Shown here piece by piece: positions 7,713 to 15,380 of a DNA stretch of 16,645 nt (within the stretch, counting starts at the first letter, position 1; each line of letters opens with the position of its first letter). Source of the stretch: Euryarchaeota archaeon UBA13 (GTDB lineage: Archaea; Thermoplasmatota; Poseidoniia; Poseidoniales; Poseidoniaceae); assembly GCA_002495945.1 (NCBI GenBank), contig DAHU01000043.1, positions 5,637-22,281 on the forward strand, given 5' to 3'. The position numbers and the translations under genes were made by a program. The notes below the pieces were generated by a model. The model had not been told where the DNA came from and did not search any database. It saw only the letters and a list, made by a program, of their open reading frames with translations.

Positions 7713-8066
7713 TTATTGATGGAAGATATGTTCCTCGGCACATTGTGGGCAGGTTACCTTAATCGGTCGAATTGCCGGTATACCAAGTGCTGCACCACAA
7801 CTGGGACAGTTTACGGCCTGTGTCACATTAACTCGGCGATCCTTAGCTTCTGGACTTGGATCATATTCGAAGCGGCGCCCAGGTTGAATTGGCATACTGA
7901 CATTAGTTATGTTGGTGCCGGATGATGCTGGTTGGTTGGGCAACATGGCGATGATTTGCCCTGCGCTCATCCCGTATTTTTTGCCTATATTAGTCGCCTT
8001 GAGATTTTGTTCATAACCCGACAAAGACATCAGTAAGGTAAATTCCTCAGGCGAGATTATTGTCAT
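7713..8066 (-). CDS. Small protein with C-terminal zinc ribbon
   Basis: A 117-residue protein. The C-terminal 30 residues hold a four-cysteine treble, CPSC near residue 87 and CPQC near residue 107, separated by a GAALGIPAIRPIKVT hinge. This is the arrangement of a rubredoxin-like zinc ribbon. The N-terminal half (EEFTLLMSLSGYEQNLKATNIGKKYGMSAGQIIAML) is probably helical and could be a small helix-turn-helix domain; a proline/serine linker joins the two. Such proteins often bind nucleic acid or act as adaptors, but no specific role can be read here. It is divergent from the CBS gene and first in the minus-strand run. Two tandem TATA-like repeats lie just upstream. Confidence 0.75.
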   Translation of the reverse strand: MTIISPEEFTLLMSLSGYEQNLKATNIGKKYGMSAGQIIAMLPNQPASSGTNITNVSMPIQPGRRFEYDPSPEAKDRRVNVTQAVNCPSCGAALGIPAIRPIKVTCPQCAEEHIFHQ

Positions 8067-8089
8067 ATTTGCTAGGATAACAAAGCCCC

Positions 8090-8110
8090 TTTAGATAGTT
8101 TAGATAGTTT
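8090..8110. repeat. 9-bp tandem repeat forming a doubled TATA-like element
   Basis: TTTAGATAG occurs twice in tandem (8090-8098, 8099-8107), followed by TTT. On the minus strand this reads as two copies of CTATCTAAA. The copy nearer the zinc-ribbon gene is centred about 27 nt from its ATG at 8066, the right place for a TATA box. The second copy may be a duplicate promoter element or a regulator site. Confidence 0.45.
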
Positions 8111-8150
8111 GAGTAATAACAGATTGCAATAAAAAGTCGGCTAAAGTATG

Positions 8151-8157
8151 ATATATA
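8151..8157 (+). promoter_or_regulatory. TATA box for the CBS-domain gene
   Basis: ATATATA in an AT-rich stretch, 58 nt upstream of the ATG at 8212. It predicts transcription start near 8180 and a leader of about 30 nt. That leader contains GAGGGA at 8199-8204, 7 nt before the start codon, so this gene appears to be Shine-Dalgarno-led, unlike several neighbours. Confidence 0.5.
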
Positions 8158-8211
8158 CATTGGAAGACTTCAAAAATAACTGGCTTTGGCGATGGGCTGA
8201 GGGACCAAGGG

Positions 8212-8694
8212 ATGAGTAGATCTAAGATGAAAAAATCTTCACGAAATAAAGTTGATAAAATGTCTCCCCAAGAACGATCGAAGTTCGTTCGAAGTATTAC
8301 TTGCCGAGAAACCATGATCGATGCGAATTGGGTTTTTGGCTCAGACACTATGGCTGACGTCTTAGACGACTTAACGCAAAACGATTGGGACCACGTTTTC
8401 GTGGTAAACAAGGAAGGCGTTCCAATGGGGAGAATTCATGCGGTTGATATGTTGAAAATAGTCGCTAAAAAGAATGTTGAGCGCTCTGTAGCATGGATGC
8501 TGAGTGTACCAGCAAAGCAGCTGATTAACCTCCCGCCACTCACGGTTAGAACTAATACTCCGCTGCTAAAAGCAGGAGCATTAATGCTCACTCATGACTT
8601 GAATCAAATCGCTGTGGTCAACCAAGACGGGGTTTTAGTTGGGGTCGTTGGCCATAAGACTATGGCCAAACATCTGCCGAGATTCATCCTGTGA
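8212..8694 (+). CDS. CBS-domain pair protein
   Basis: A 160-residue protein made almost entirely of two CBS motifs after a basic 28-residue N-terminus. CBS1 spans about residues 30-85, including DHVFVVNKEGVPMGRIHAVD. CBS2 spans about 95-158, including NQIAVVNQDGVLVGVVGHKT. Such pairs form a Bateman module that binds adenosyl ligands (AMP, ATP, SAM) and usually regulates a partner. There is no attached catalytic or transport domain, so the partner is unknown. The neighbouring DUF373 protein is a candidate only by position. The ATG at 8212 is the sole ATG before the domain in this frame; the frame is closed by a stop near 8148. Its stop codon abuts the DUF373 stop with no intervening base. Confidence 0.85.
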   Translation: MSRSKMKKSSRNKVDKMSPQERSKFVRSITCRETMIDANWVFGSDTMADVLDDLTQNDWDHVFVVNKEGVPMGRIHAVDMLKIVAKKNVERSVAWMLSVPAKQLINLPPLTVRTNTPLLKAGALMLTHDLNQIAVVNQDGVLVGVVGHKTMAKHLPRFIL

Positions 8695-9813
8695 TTATAT
8701 TCCCCAGTACCTTTCTGATTGGGCTTGCTTGGCTTGGAGTGAATTCTTGATGGTAGTTGCCATCCAAAGAACTACTACCCAAATTATTGGGTAGAACAGA
8801 TCATCAAGAATTTGGTTTACGCTAAACTCGTATGACTGGCCATTGAGCACGTTAGTTGAAATCTGCAGGGCAGAATCAACAAATGAATATACAACCATGC
8901 CAAAGATGCTGAGAACTATCAAACGGCCAGAGAAAGAACCTCTCCTCAGTCGTAAGAACATGAATCCAGCCGTCGAGGTGAGGAAGGCAATGACAATCCA
9001 TGCCAAAGCAGCATGGGTTACTTCTAACCACAGGACTGATGTACTACTGTCAGCAACCAAAAGGGTGTACTCTTGATATCCTTCAGCGACAGCAAAGATG
9101 GCACTAAAGACCGTTGCAGTCCACAGGAGCGATGAAAACATGGCAGCGTCTGCGTTATCTCTCATCTCTTGAATTACTCGGTTTACCGTAGTCTCAATTC
9201 CTGCTCCCTTGCTGAAGATATACAGCCCGGTTACCAATGGTAGAGCTCCGATAACAATACCACCTATCTCTGCAGGAAGCATTATTCCAAGTCCTAATAT
9301 TGCCAAAACTAAACCAAAAGGAATCATGATTTTGGCTCGCCATTTTGGATCTTCAAGTGCTTTAACAATGTAATAATAAGTCCCTTCGATACCTTTTGAT
9401 TGCTTGACTATTATCTTCTCTACGTGGTCGATTCTCACCTGAGATTGGATTATCGGCAAGACCGATTCGTCCTCAGCACCATCAGTGACCAAGATTGCCT
9501 TATCGGGTTGGAATGTAGTGACTATTTCTTCCAGTTGTGCCGATATTGCACGGTCAGAACGGATTCCGACTTTCTCATCACCGGTCAGAATCGCAATTTC
9601 AACCTCATCGTCGTCTCCTAATGATTCGGATAGGTTATCGTGCTGCGATAATGCACCCAGGATGGCATTGGTGTCACTTTCCTCTGGGTCAGCAATGCCA
9701 AGTTTTAGCGCTGCGGTTAACACCTGCCGGCGACCAACAACAGGACCTCTGATTGCCGTTTTGATTCCGAGATCGTTGTCTCGGTCGACGGTCAAAACTA
9801 AGGTTCTGGTCAT
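8695..9813 (-). CDS. DUF373 family multi-pass membrane protein
   Basis: A 372-residue archaeal DUF373-type protein. The soluble N-terminal domain (about residues 1-155) carries the family-like VDRDNDLGIKTAIRGPVVGR stretch near residue 9 and later TGDEKVG and VTDGAEDE, suggesting an alpha/beta phosphate- or nucleotide-binding fold. From about residue 160 there are about six membrane segments, among them IMIPFGLVLAILGLGIML and AALAWIVIAFLTSTAGFMFL. The molecular function of the family is unknown. The open frame can be extended to a GTG at 9822. The ATG at 9813 is preferred because GGTGA (9819-9823) lies 5 nt upstream. An ACATATTA box centred about 28 nt upstream is also present, so the transcript could be nearly leaderless. 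It lies 63 bases downstream of priL and may be co-transcribed or separately initiated. Confidence 0.85.
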   Translation of the reverse strand: MTRTLVLTVDRDNDLGIKTAIRGPVVGRRQVLTAALKLGIADPEESDTNAILGALSQHDNLSESLGDDDEVEIAILTGDEKVGIRSDRAISAQLEEIVTTFQPDKAILVTDGAEDESVLPIIQSQVRIDHVEKIIVKQSKGIEGTYYYIVKALEDPKWRAKIMIPFGLVLAILGLGIMLPAEIGGIVIGALPLVTGLYIFSKGAGIETTVNRVIQEMRDNADAAMFSSLLWTATVFSAIFAVAEGYQEYTLLVADSSTSVLWLEVTHAALAWIVIAFLTSTAGFMFLRLRRGSFSGRLIVLSIFGMVVYSFVDSALQISTNVLNGQSYEFSVNQILDDLFYPIIWVVVLWMATTIKNSLQAKQAQSERYWGI

Positions 9814-9818
9814 GATAC

Positions 9819-9823
9819 TCACC
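9819..9823 (-). promoter_or_regulatory. Shine-Dalgarno site GGTGA deciding the DUF373 start
   Basis: GGTGA lies 5 nt before the ATG at 9813 and includes the competing GTG codon at 9822. This favours the ATG over the GTG as the real start. Confidence 0.45.
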
Positions 9824-9876
9824 GTTGGTTGTAGATGCTAATATGTTCTACAATTCAAATCCTTCGCGCGATTCGC

Positions 9877-11139
9877 TCAATCATCCGATGATTTTCCGGA
9901 AGATTCTGGCGAAGCGGATTCCGGCGTTTTTTCTTCATCCAACGGCACATCATCCTGCCGAGAAATGGTTTCTGCCTGCTGGTTTCTTGCTTTCCAACGT
10001 TGAGTTGCTCTAATGTACTTCAACGGATGGTCCATCCATGAGATATCACATAACCGGTCATCGCCCGGCAGCACGGGACAATTGTGGTTTACCTTGAGTT
10101 TGCCACACGAAGCGGGAGTGTATGCTCCGTTATACACGTGATTGACTTGATAGGTAGTAGTAGATTCATTGAAATCTGGAGCACCTCTAAAAAAGCCGAT
10201 ACAAGATTCCTCTGGGAGAGCCAAAGTTGCTGATATCGACGCAAGGAAAAGTCGACCAAAATGATTCACGTTTACCCCATTGGCTAAATCAGCAATGATC
10301 TTTCTCATACATGGCGGCCAATCAGATTCCTCTGCACCAACCAACGTTATTGCTTCACTAGCCTTGCTAGCCATAAGATTCCTAACCATACCAACTGGTT
10401 CTGCAAGTCTCAATGCTAATTCCATGTCGATATTTTTCATTTTCTGAAGGGCTTCTTGCTCTATGTGATGCTTAATACGTTCTCTAAGTAATCTAGCCAA
10501 CTTGGCGGAAGAAGAGTATTGTTGCTCATTGTATAGAGTGATTTTTCCTCTACTAATCTGAGTATTGGCTAAGCGCCATCTCGAACCAGTTATCTTCGGA
10601 CAAATTTCAATAAAATCAGATAGTCCAATCTTCCACAAATTGCCGTCCTGGCTCTGTCTCAACTTTCGCGCACTGGACGGATTGACTGCAAAATTTTGCT
10701 GAGTGAGGTCAGAGTCTTTTTCAATATCAGCAATGAATGTCTTAGCAATAATTTCAAGATTTTCAGTATCCCTAGTCAAAACTTGTTCGGCTCGGGTAGC
10801 CTCTGCTTGAGCCCATCGAGAAATTAGTCGTTCATCCTCTGAGGCGAATACTACCAGTCTCGCATAGTAGAATGAAAATGCTTCGATAATACGACCTTCT
10901 TCGGTAAATATGTCACCACCGACTACAGCAACGCCATCCTTTGATTCAATAGAATCTATCAAGCGAATCCGCGCTCTTGAACGAGCTTTTTCCATCCACT
11001 CCCCATCTAATAATTCATCTAAATCGATGTCATTCTCAACCGCTAACCCTTGTATCCATTCGGTTGCCTGAGGCAGGAATGGGTATCTTGCTAAAGTCAC
11101 CTCGTTGTCTATCGGAGGAGCGACTTTTGGAGTCGGCAT
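9877..11139 (-). CDS. priL: DNA primase large subunit PriL
   Basis: A 420-residue archaeal/eukaryotic-type primase regulatory subunit, which with PriS makes RNA primers for replication. The C-terminal Fe-S domain is recognisable: WPPCMRKIIADLANGVNVNH with Cys277, then FRGAPDFNESTTTYQVNHVY, then Cys345 (PASCGKLK), Cys354 (NHNCPV) and Cys364 (RLCDISW). These four cysteines fit the cluster ligands, and Cys313 is an extra one. The N-terminal part includes LARYPFLP, typical of the family's start. A charged Ser/Glu-rich tail of about 25 residues (SASPESSGKSSDD) follows. The frame extends to a TTG at 11160, but the ATG at 11139 is chosen because a TATA-like octamer is centred 25.5 nt upstream. PriS is not in the window. 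The gene is divergent from mptE. Confidence 0.92.
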   Translation of the reverse strand: MPTPKVAPPIDNEVTLARYPFLPQATEWIQGLAVENDIDLDELLDGEWMEKARSRARIRLIDSIESKDGVAVVGGDIFTEEGRIIEAFSFYYARLVVFASEDERLISRWAQAEATRAEQVLTRDTENLEIIAKTFIADIEKDSDLTQQNFAVNPSSARKLRQSQDGNLWKIGLSDFIEICPKITGSRWRLANTQISRGKITLYNEQQYSSSAKLARLLRERIKHHIEQEALQKMKNIDMELALRLAEPVGMVRNLMASKASEAITLVGAEESDWPPCMRKIIADLANGVNVNHFGRLFLASISATLALPEESCIGFFRGAPDFNESTTTYQVNHVYNGAYTPASCGKLKVNHNCPVLPGDDRLCDISWMDHPLKYIRATQRWKARNQQAETISRQDDVPLDEEKTPESASPESSGKSSDD

Positions 11140-11160
11140 GAGGTTGGGACAATCTAACAA

Positions 11161-11168
11161 TCATATCA
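11161..11168. promoter_or_regulatory. TATA-like octamer TCATATCA between priL and mptE
   Basis: On the minus strand it reads TGATATGA and lies 25.5 nt upstream of the priL ATG, predicting a leaderless priL mRNA. On the plus strand it may serve mptE with transcription start near 11190. The identical octamer lies between hflX and pcc1. Confidence 0.5.
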
Positions 11169-11242
11169 ATCTCGCGATGATATTGTTTCATTTGGCTGAT
11201 TGTGGTGGCCGTGCTGTGGCCGATGACTTGCTTGTCGAATTG

Positions 11243-11965
11243 GTGAATATCCAAACTGAGGTACGAGAGTATTTTGGTTGGGAATACCAGGATGATGTCA
11301 ATAGTGCAGCAGCAATGTCTAAATTTTTCACTTCTGAAAACCCATTTGGAGTCGGCAACTGGTCACCAAAAAACAGAGATTTGCAACTTGAAACCTTGAC
11401 TGTGAAACTGCGTGATGCTCAACGAGTAGTAATCGTTGGTGCGTCGGTCAGCGATGACGATTTTCTGGATTTCGATTTTGAAAATAGCGTGATAATTGCG
11501 GCCGATGGCTCTGTTGGTGGAGTTGTCGGAATGGGAAATGTTGCATGCGTTGTGACAGATTTTGATGGCAACCCACATTTGGACAACGTCGCCCAAAACA
11601 ACATGCTATTTGTTGCCCACGCACATGGGGATAACCAGAAACGATGGAAGAGTAGTTTGCAAGAATGGAGTAATTACCCGCTTCCACCACGCCTAATTCT
11701 CACTCATCAAGTAACAGAGTTATTTCCAGGAATGCACAATTTCGGCGGTTTCACAGATGGTGATCGAGCTGTATGTCTAGCGATTGCGTTGGGAGTAGAT
11801 ATAGATAAAATAACTTTGATAGGATTTTCAACGATAAAAATTGGGAAATGGTCAGGACAAACCGACCCGGTTAAAAAGTTGGAAAAATTAGACTGGATGT
11901 TGAATGTTTTGCGTCTTGTAGGATTAGATAATCAGGTCGCTACTAACGTTTCCTCAAAGCCTTGA
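11243..11965 (+). CDS. mptE: 6-hydroxymethyl-7,8-dihydropterin pyrophosphokinase, MptE type
   Basis: A protein of the MptE/DUF115 family, which transfers pyrophosphate from ATP to 6-hydroxymethyl-dihydropterin in archaeal folate or methanopterin synthesis. Visible motifs are AADGSVG (Asp88), VVTDFDG (Asp106, Asp108), HAHGDN, and NFGGFTDGDRA (Asp172, Asp174), then LIGFSTIKIGKWSG and a C-terminal KKLEKLDWML helix. These Asp-rich motifs bind metal and the ATP phosphates. The start is uncertain. The frame is open to ATGs at 11105 and 11177, but 11105 lies inside priL. Family proteins begin about a dozen residues before the FGW..DD..A segment, which favours the GTG at 11243 (VNIQTEVREYFGW, about 240 residues, the usual length). 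No Shine-Dalgarno site is seen there. TTG at 11192 would be near-leaderless from the octamer. The 3' end overlaps the beta-propeller gene by 23 bases. Confidence 0.85.
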   Translation: MNIQTEVREYFGWEYQDDVNSAAAMSKFFTSENPFGVGNWSPKNRDLQLETLTVKLRDAQRVVIVGASVSDDDFLDFDFENSVIIAADGSVGGVVGMGNVACVVTDFDGNPHLDNVAQNNMLFVAHAHGDNQKRWKSSLQEWSNYPLPPRLILTHQVTELFPGMHNFGGFTDGDRAVCLAIALGVDIDKITLIGFSTIKIGKWSGQTDPVKKLEKLDWMLNVLRLVGLDNQVATNVSSKP

Positions 11966-13013
11966 GTTTGTCTCGCATGGATTGTCTGTGACCGTCATCT
12001 TCGACGTTTGCATCATCGCCAAACCGTCGATTAAGCATCGCGTCTTCCCAAACGAAAATATCGCCTTTTTCATCACCCAAAGCAACCCGATTAGCGTTCC
12101 CGGTTATGCAATTTATTTTGCCGCAGTGCATTGTCGAAATAATAGCGCCATCGGCTTGAGAAATTACGTGTAAGATGCCGTTTATGCCGTCCTGAATGCC
12201 AAGCCAAACACTTTGATTTCCCTCAATCGGAAAACCGTTAGCAACAGCGGATAATCCGATAACATCGATTACCCATTCAATTTGATTTGACGAATTGAGT
12301 TTTGTCACTTGTGACTCATCACAAACGACTAATGCACCTTCTTTACTTGAGCAAATAGCGCTTATCGATTGACCGTTACCACTTCTAACAGGTTCTGATG
12401 GTTTGGTTAAATCACCGTTGGAATGGCCGAAAACAACTCCTGATGATGAATCGGTTCCAGCGGTAACTGGTGAGTCCGATTCGAGTGTTAAATATTCTAA
12501 ACTGCCGTCATCATTGACTACTGCTGCTCCCATTTTTGGTCTTCCAAGCCCGACAAACAGTTTGTCTTTAGTGTCGAGAATAACCCATGGCCTCTCGTCA
12601 AGATGAGTTTCCCAATGCTTCTTTCCGGCATCATCATAACACCAAATTGCTGAATCGATGAAATCGTTATGCTCAATATCGTAGACCGAAGAGGTGGTGA
12701 TGATTCTCTCATTGTGTATTACCACTTGGTCGGCACTACCCTCGAGTGCATGCTGCCAAATTACGCTTCCAGTTTCATTATCTACCGCTACTAAATGTAG
12801 GCCTGAGGTTGCAAAAACATATTTCTCAGTTACAGCGATACTGCTAACTCTGTCCGGTAAACGAGCGCCCCAAATTTCATCACCATCAGCCGACCATTTA
12901 GTTAAGCAACCATTCCATCCACCGGCAATCAAATTGTTGTATGAATCAAATAATAGCGCTGAAACTGGTTCTTCAAGAGAACGTCTCATCCAACATGCGC
13001 CATCCATGTTCAT
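11943..13013 (-). CDS. Beta-propeller (PQQ/WD40-like repeat) protein
   Basis: A 356-residue protein built of repeated about 40-residue blade-like units. Examples are NLIAGGWNGCLTKWSADGDEIW near residue 27, SGLHLVAVDNETGSVIWQHAL near 70, SAIWCYDDAGKKHWETHL near 120, and NRVALGDEKGDIFVWEDAML near 310. Each has a strand-rich core ending in a Trp plus the DxxTG..xW turn typical of PQQ-like and WD40-like propellers. Such folds act as scaffolds or ligand-binding surfaces; no catalytic site or PQQ ligand set is evident. There is no signal peptide or membrane segment, so it is probably cytoplasmic. The C-terminus ends in a basic helix (MRDKLKALRKR). The start at 13013 is supported by a TATA-like box 28 nt upstream. 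Met3 at 13007 is the alternative. Confidence 0.78.
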   Translation of the reverse strand: MNMDGACWMRRSLEEPVSALLFDSYNNLIAGGWNGCLTKWSADGDEIWGARLPDRVSSIAVTEKYVFATSGLHLVAVDNETGSVIWQHALEGSADQVVIHNERIITTSSVYDIEHNDFIDSAIWCYDDAGKKHWETHLDERPWVILDTKDKLFVGLGRPKMGAAVVNDDGSLEYLTLESDSPVTAGTDSSSGVVFGHSNGDLTKPSEPVRSGNGQSISAICSSKEGALVVCDESQVTKLNSSNQIEWVIDVIGLSAVANGFPIEGNQSVWLGIQDGINGILHVISQADGAIISTMHCGKINCITGNANRVALGDEKGDIFVWEDAMLNRRFGDDANVEDDGHRQSMRDKLKALRKR

Positions 13014-13037
13014 GGTCGGTCTTAGATGGTCCAGTAT

Positions 13038-13044
13038 GATAATA
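13038..13044 (-). promoter_or_regulatory. TATA-like box for the beta-propeller gene
   Basis: TATTATC on the minus strand, centred 28 nt from the ATG at 13013 in the 57-base gap after the upstream gene. It predicts a leaderless or nearly leaderless transcript and suggests this gene does not depend wholly on read-through from hflX. Confidence 0.45.
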
Positions 13045-13070
13045 CAAGTGGATAATTGCTCAAAAATTTC

Positions 13071-13955
13071 TCAATTAATTACCCGTTTTGGCTTACTGAT
13101 AGTGAATGTCAAAATGAATGCGACAAGACTGAACATACAAGCAGAATAATAGTGCCCCATAGTGAAAAACGATAGAACTGAAGCAGTCCTTAATAGATAC
13201 ACAGAGCCGGATTTCATGGCCCATACAGTGAATCCAGCAGCAATCAACCCTAGCCCAATAAAGCCAATCCCAACGGCAGAATAAATCAGCGTCGCCCCCG
13301 AATCCATTAGTGGATGTTTCATTTGCTTTGGTGAGTTATCTATTTCTCTTATACTACAATCTGGCGAATCATCAGCACAGTCTTGTTTGGCGAACTCTTG
13401 TTGTGAAGGCATATCAAAATCAATCGTGGTAAACCCATATGGCTCAAACAAAGCTGGCGGCGAAAGTAATACACGATTCGAGAATCTGTCTTTGAAATTA
13501 TCTCTATCCACAATAATATCGACTCGGGTAATCCCCGGGTCTAATTTTTCCATCTGAAAAAATCCATCTTTATCGGTTTGATTTGAACTTGTGACCCAGT
13601 AATCGCCTTGATACCATGAAATATACACTGTTGCATTTTCAATTGGTTCACCTTGGTCGTCGTACACATGCCCATTGAATATCGCTGATTTATCCGGAGC
13701 ATTCTCTGCAAAGCGGAATACAAATTCATCGGGCCTGACTAAACCTGATTCGGACTGGGTAAAATCTAGGCCATTAATGACCCCAAGTAAGCAGGTTACC
13801 AGAATAAGAACCGCAATGGAATTGCCTACTCGTGAAAGTTCATTGATCTCGATAGTTAGCTTCGAGTCAGAAGTGCTGAACATTAGTTGACTGGATGGTT
13901 CAGAGAGACCTGTCAACTCATCGATATAATCGCTAGAGTCTCCTTCCTCGCCCAT
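13071..13955 (-). CDS. Membrane-anchored protein with carboxypeptidase-regulatory-like domain
   Basis: A 294-residue membrane protein. Residues 1-43 are acidic and probably cytoplasmic. A membrane segment follows at about 45-62 (SIAVLILVTCLLGVI). Residues about 92-185 form an Ig-like beta-sandwich of the carboxypeptidase regulatory-like type: FNGHVYDDQGEPIENATVYI, a DKDGFFQMEKLDPG turn, then IIVDRDNF. Two cysteines near 193 and 199 (DCADDSPDC) could form an external disulfide. Two or three membrane segments fill the C-terminal 80 residues. Such domains usually act in surface adhesion or as structural modules; no catalytic zinc site is present. It starts 20 bases after hflX ends and is probably co-transcribed with it. 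GAAGAGG lies rather far upstream of the ATG, so the translation signal is weak. Confidence 0.72.
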   Translation of the reverse strand: MGEEGDSSDYIDELTGLSEPSSQLMFSTSDSKLTIEINELSRVGNSIAVLILVTCLLGVINGLDFTQSESGLVRPDEFVFRFAENAPDKSAIFNGHVYDDQGEPIENATVYISWYQGDYWVTSSNQTDKDGFFQMEKLDPGITRVDIIVDRDNFKDRFSNRVLLSPPALFEPYGFTTIDFDMPSQQEFAKQDCADDSPDCSIREIDNSPKQMKHPLMDSGATLIYSAVGIGFIGLGLIAAGFTVWAMKSGSVYLLRTASVLSFFTMGHYYSACMFSLVAFILTFTISKPKRVIN

Positions 13956-13975
13956 GAAGTTGCTAGAACCTCTTC

Positions 13976-15352
13976 CTACTTGACTTCAATGCGGCCTTCT
14001 GAGTTACTGACAAGCCTCGCAAGTGATGGTTGGCTTATCCATACTTTTACCAGTAAATCGCCGTTTTCCCGGCGTTGCTTATCAATTATCATACCAGCAT
14101 CATAAACATCGGATAAGTATCCCTCTACACTCCTTCCGGTTGGGCTGGAAGACAGTTCAATCACTACCGGTTGACCAAATAACTCCTCAAGCATCGCCTC
14201 TTGTAACTCAGCCAGACCAAGGTTTTGATGAACTGATATTGACAAGGGGTTTGGATAACCATGATTTTGAACTATGGCTTGTTTTTCAGCCAACTCCGCC
14301 GAACTTATTGTCTCGATTTTAGTCAACACACACATTAATTTGCGCTCATTAAAATCATCCAATGTATTCTCACCGAAGTAGCGATAATTAATTTCGCGCT
14401 GTGTGGCAGCAATCTTCCTTTCAAATTCGTCGAAAGGGTCTCCTGCATCAACAAGTACCATCAGCATGTCACATTCAAGCGCTTCAGAAAGTGTCGCCCT
14501 AAATGCATCAAGAGTGGCATTGGGTAAATTGTCCACGAAACCGATTGTATCGGCAAGCAATACTCTTGGACTAGTTGCAAGCCGGCCAACCGTGGTTTCT
14601 AATGTGGAAAACAACTTGTCCTCAACCAAAACTTCTTTGCCCGACATTTTGAGAAAAAAACTGGATTTACCAGCATTGGTATAGCCGGCGATACCAATTG
14701 TTACCGCGCCACTTCTCGTACGCTGTCGGCGACGTTCGGCTTGAGCCTTAGAATGCTTTAGTTGTCGTCTTCTTAGGGAGGTTAATTCACGATTTACATT
14801 TGCTATTACAGCCTGTAGTGCTGTCACACCACCGCCACCATATCCGGCCCTCTCGCCGGTTGTAGTTTGATTTGCCAACTCTCTAAGAACGGTTCTGTCT
14901 GATTGAAGACGGGCAATTCTGACCTGAGTTCTTGCCTCTAGAGAGTTTGCGTGAGCGGTAAAAAGCGATAATAGAAGACGAACTCTATCCCACACTTCTA
15001 CCGATGTTGCATCACTAACAGATACCAATTGACGAGGCGTTGCATTTGTGTGAATCAACACCAAATCCACACCCTGCCATGGATGCCTATCAACTCTTAG
15101 GCGTAACTCATCTGAAATATCTTGAAGTCTACCTTTACCAAAGTAACCTTTTGGATCTGGTTCGCCAGCCTGATGAATTGCTTCTACGATTGAAATACCC
15201 ATAGTATCAACAAGGCTCTCAAACTCGCTCGTATCCTCATTTCCACGAACTAGTAAAATCGCCTTTCGGCCTTCATGGTTAGTCCTTGCTTCACCAAGTG
15301 CGACACCCCCGGCACCAGCAAGAACCTCGTAATTTGGCTCTTGCTTCGCCAT
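13976..15352 (-). CDS. hflX: GTPase HflX
   Basis: A 458-residue HflX-type GTPase, a ribosome-associated TRAFAC-class protein. The N-terminal nucleotide-binding-like domain includes GEPDPKGYFGKGRLQDI. A helical region with the Gly-rich TTTGERAGYGGGG loop follows, then basic RRQLKHSKAQAERRRQRTRSG. The G domain follows: G1 GYTNAGKSS (223-231, Lys229), a G2 region FSTLETTVGRL where the family usually has ATLDPT, and G3 DTIGF (Asp268). At the G4 position is TKIE (344-347) in place of NKxD, and a G5-like SISVHQNLG follows. The frame is open to a TTG at 15418 and ATGs at 15376 and 15370. The ATG at 15352 (MAKQEPNYE) is chosen because a TATA octamer is centred 24.5 nt upstream and the longer starts would lie at or upstream of that box. 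Divergent from pcc1. Confidence 0.9.
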   Translation of the reverse strand: MAKQEPNYEVLAGAGGVALGEARTNHEGRKAILLVRGNEDTSEFESLVDTMGISIVEAIHQAGEPDPKGYFGKGRLQDISDELRLRVDRHPWQGVDLVLIHTNATPRQLVSVSDATSVEVWDRVRLLLSLFTAHANSLEARTQVRIARLQSDRTVLRELANQTTTGERAGYGGGGVTALQAVIANVNRELTSLRRRQLKHSKAQAERRRQRTRSGAVTIGIAGYTNAGKSSFFLKMSGKEVLVEDKLFSTLETTVGRLATSPRVLLADTIGFVDNLPNATLDAFRATLSEALECDMLMVLVDAGDPFDEFERKIAATQREINYRYFGENTLDDFNERKLMCVLTKIETISSAELAEKQAIVQNHGYPNPLSISVHQNLGLAELQEAMLEELFGQPVVIELSSSPTGRSVEGYLSDVYDAGMIIDKQRRENGDLLVKVWISQPSLARLVSNSEGRIEVK

Positions 15353-15372
15353 GTTTAGCCGAGGAGTCATCC

Positions 15373-15380
15373 TCATATCA
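15373..15380. promoter_or_regulatory. Shared bidirectional TATA element between hflX and pcc1
   Basis: TCATATCA (TGATATGA on the minus strand) is centred at 15376.5. The hflX ATG at 15352 and the pcc1 ATG at 15401 each lie 24.5 nt from this centre. One box could direct leaderless transcription both ways. This is the only TATA-like sequence in the 48-base gap. Confidence 0.6.

Noticed and set aside
11140..11160. TTG start for priL at 11160
   Set aside because: It would lie only 4 nt from the TATA-like octamer, upstream of the predicted transcription start. The ATG at 11139 fits the spacing.
11105..11242. N-terminal extension of mptE from ATG 11105 or 11177
   Set aside because: The first part is antisense to priL coding sequence. 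The extension is not seen in family members, and the resulting 263-286 residues exceed the usual length. 11177 remains possible.
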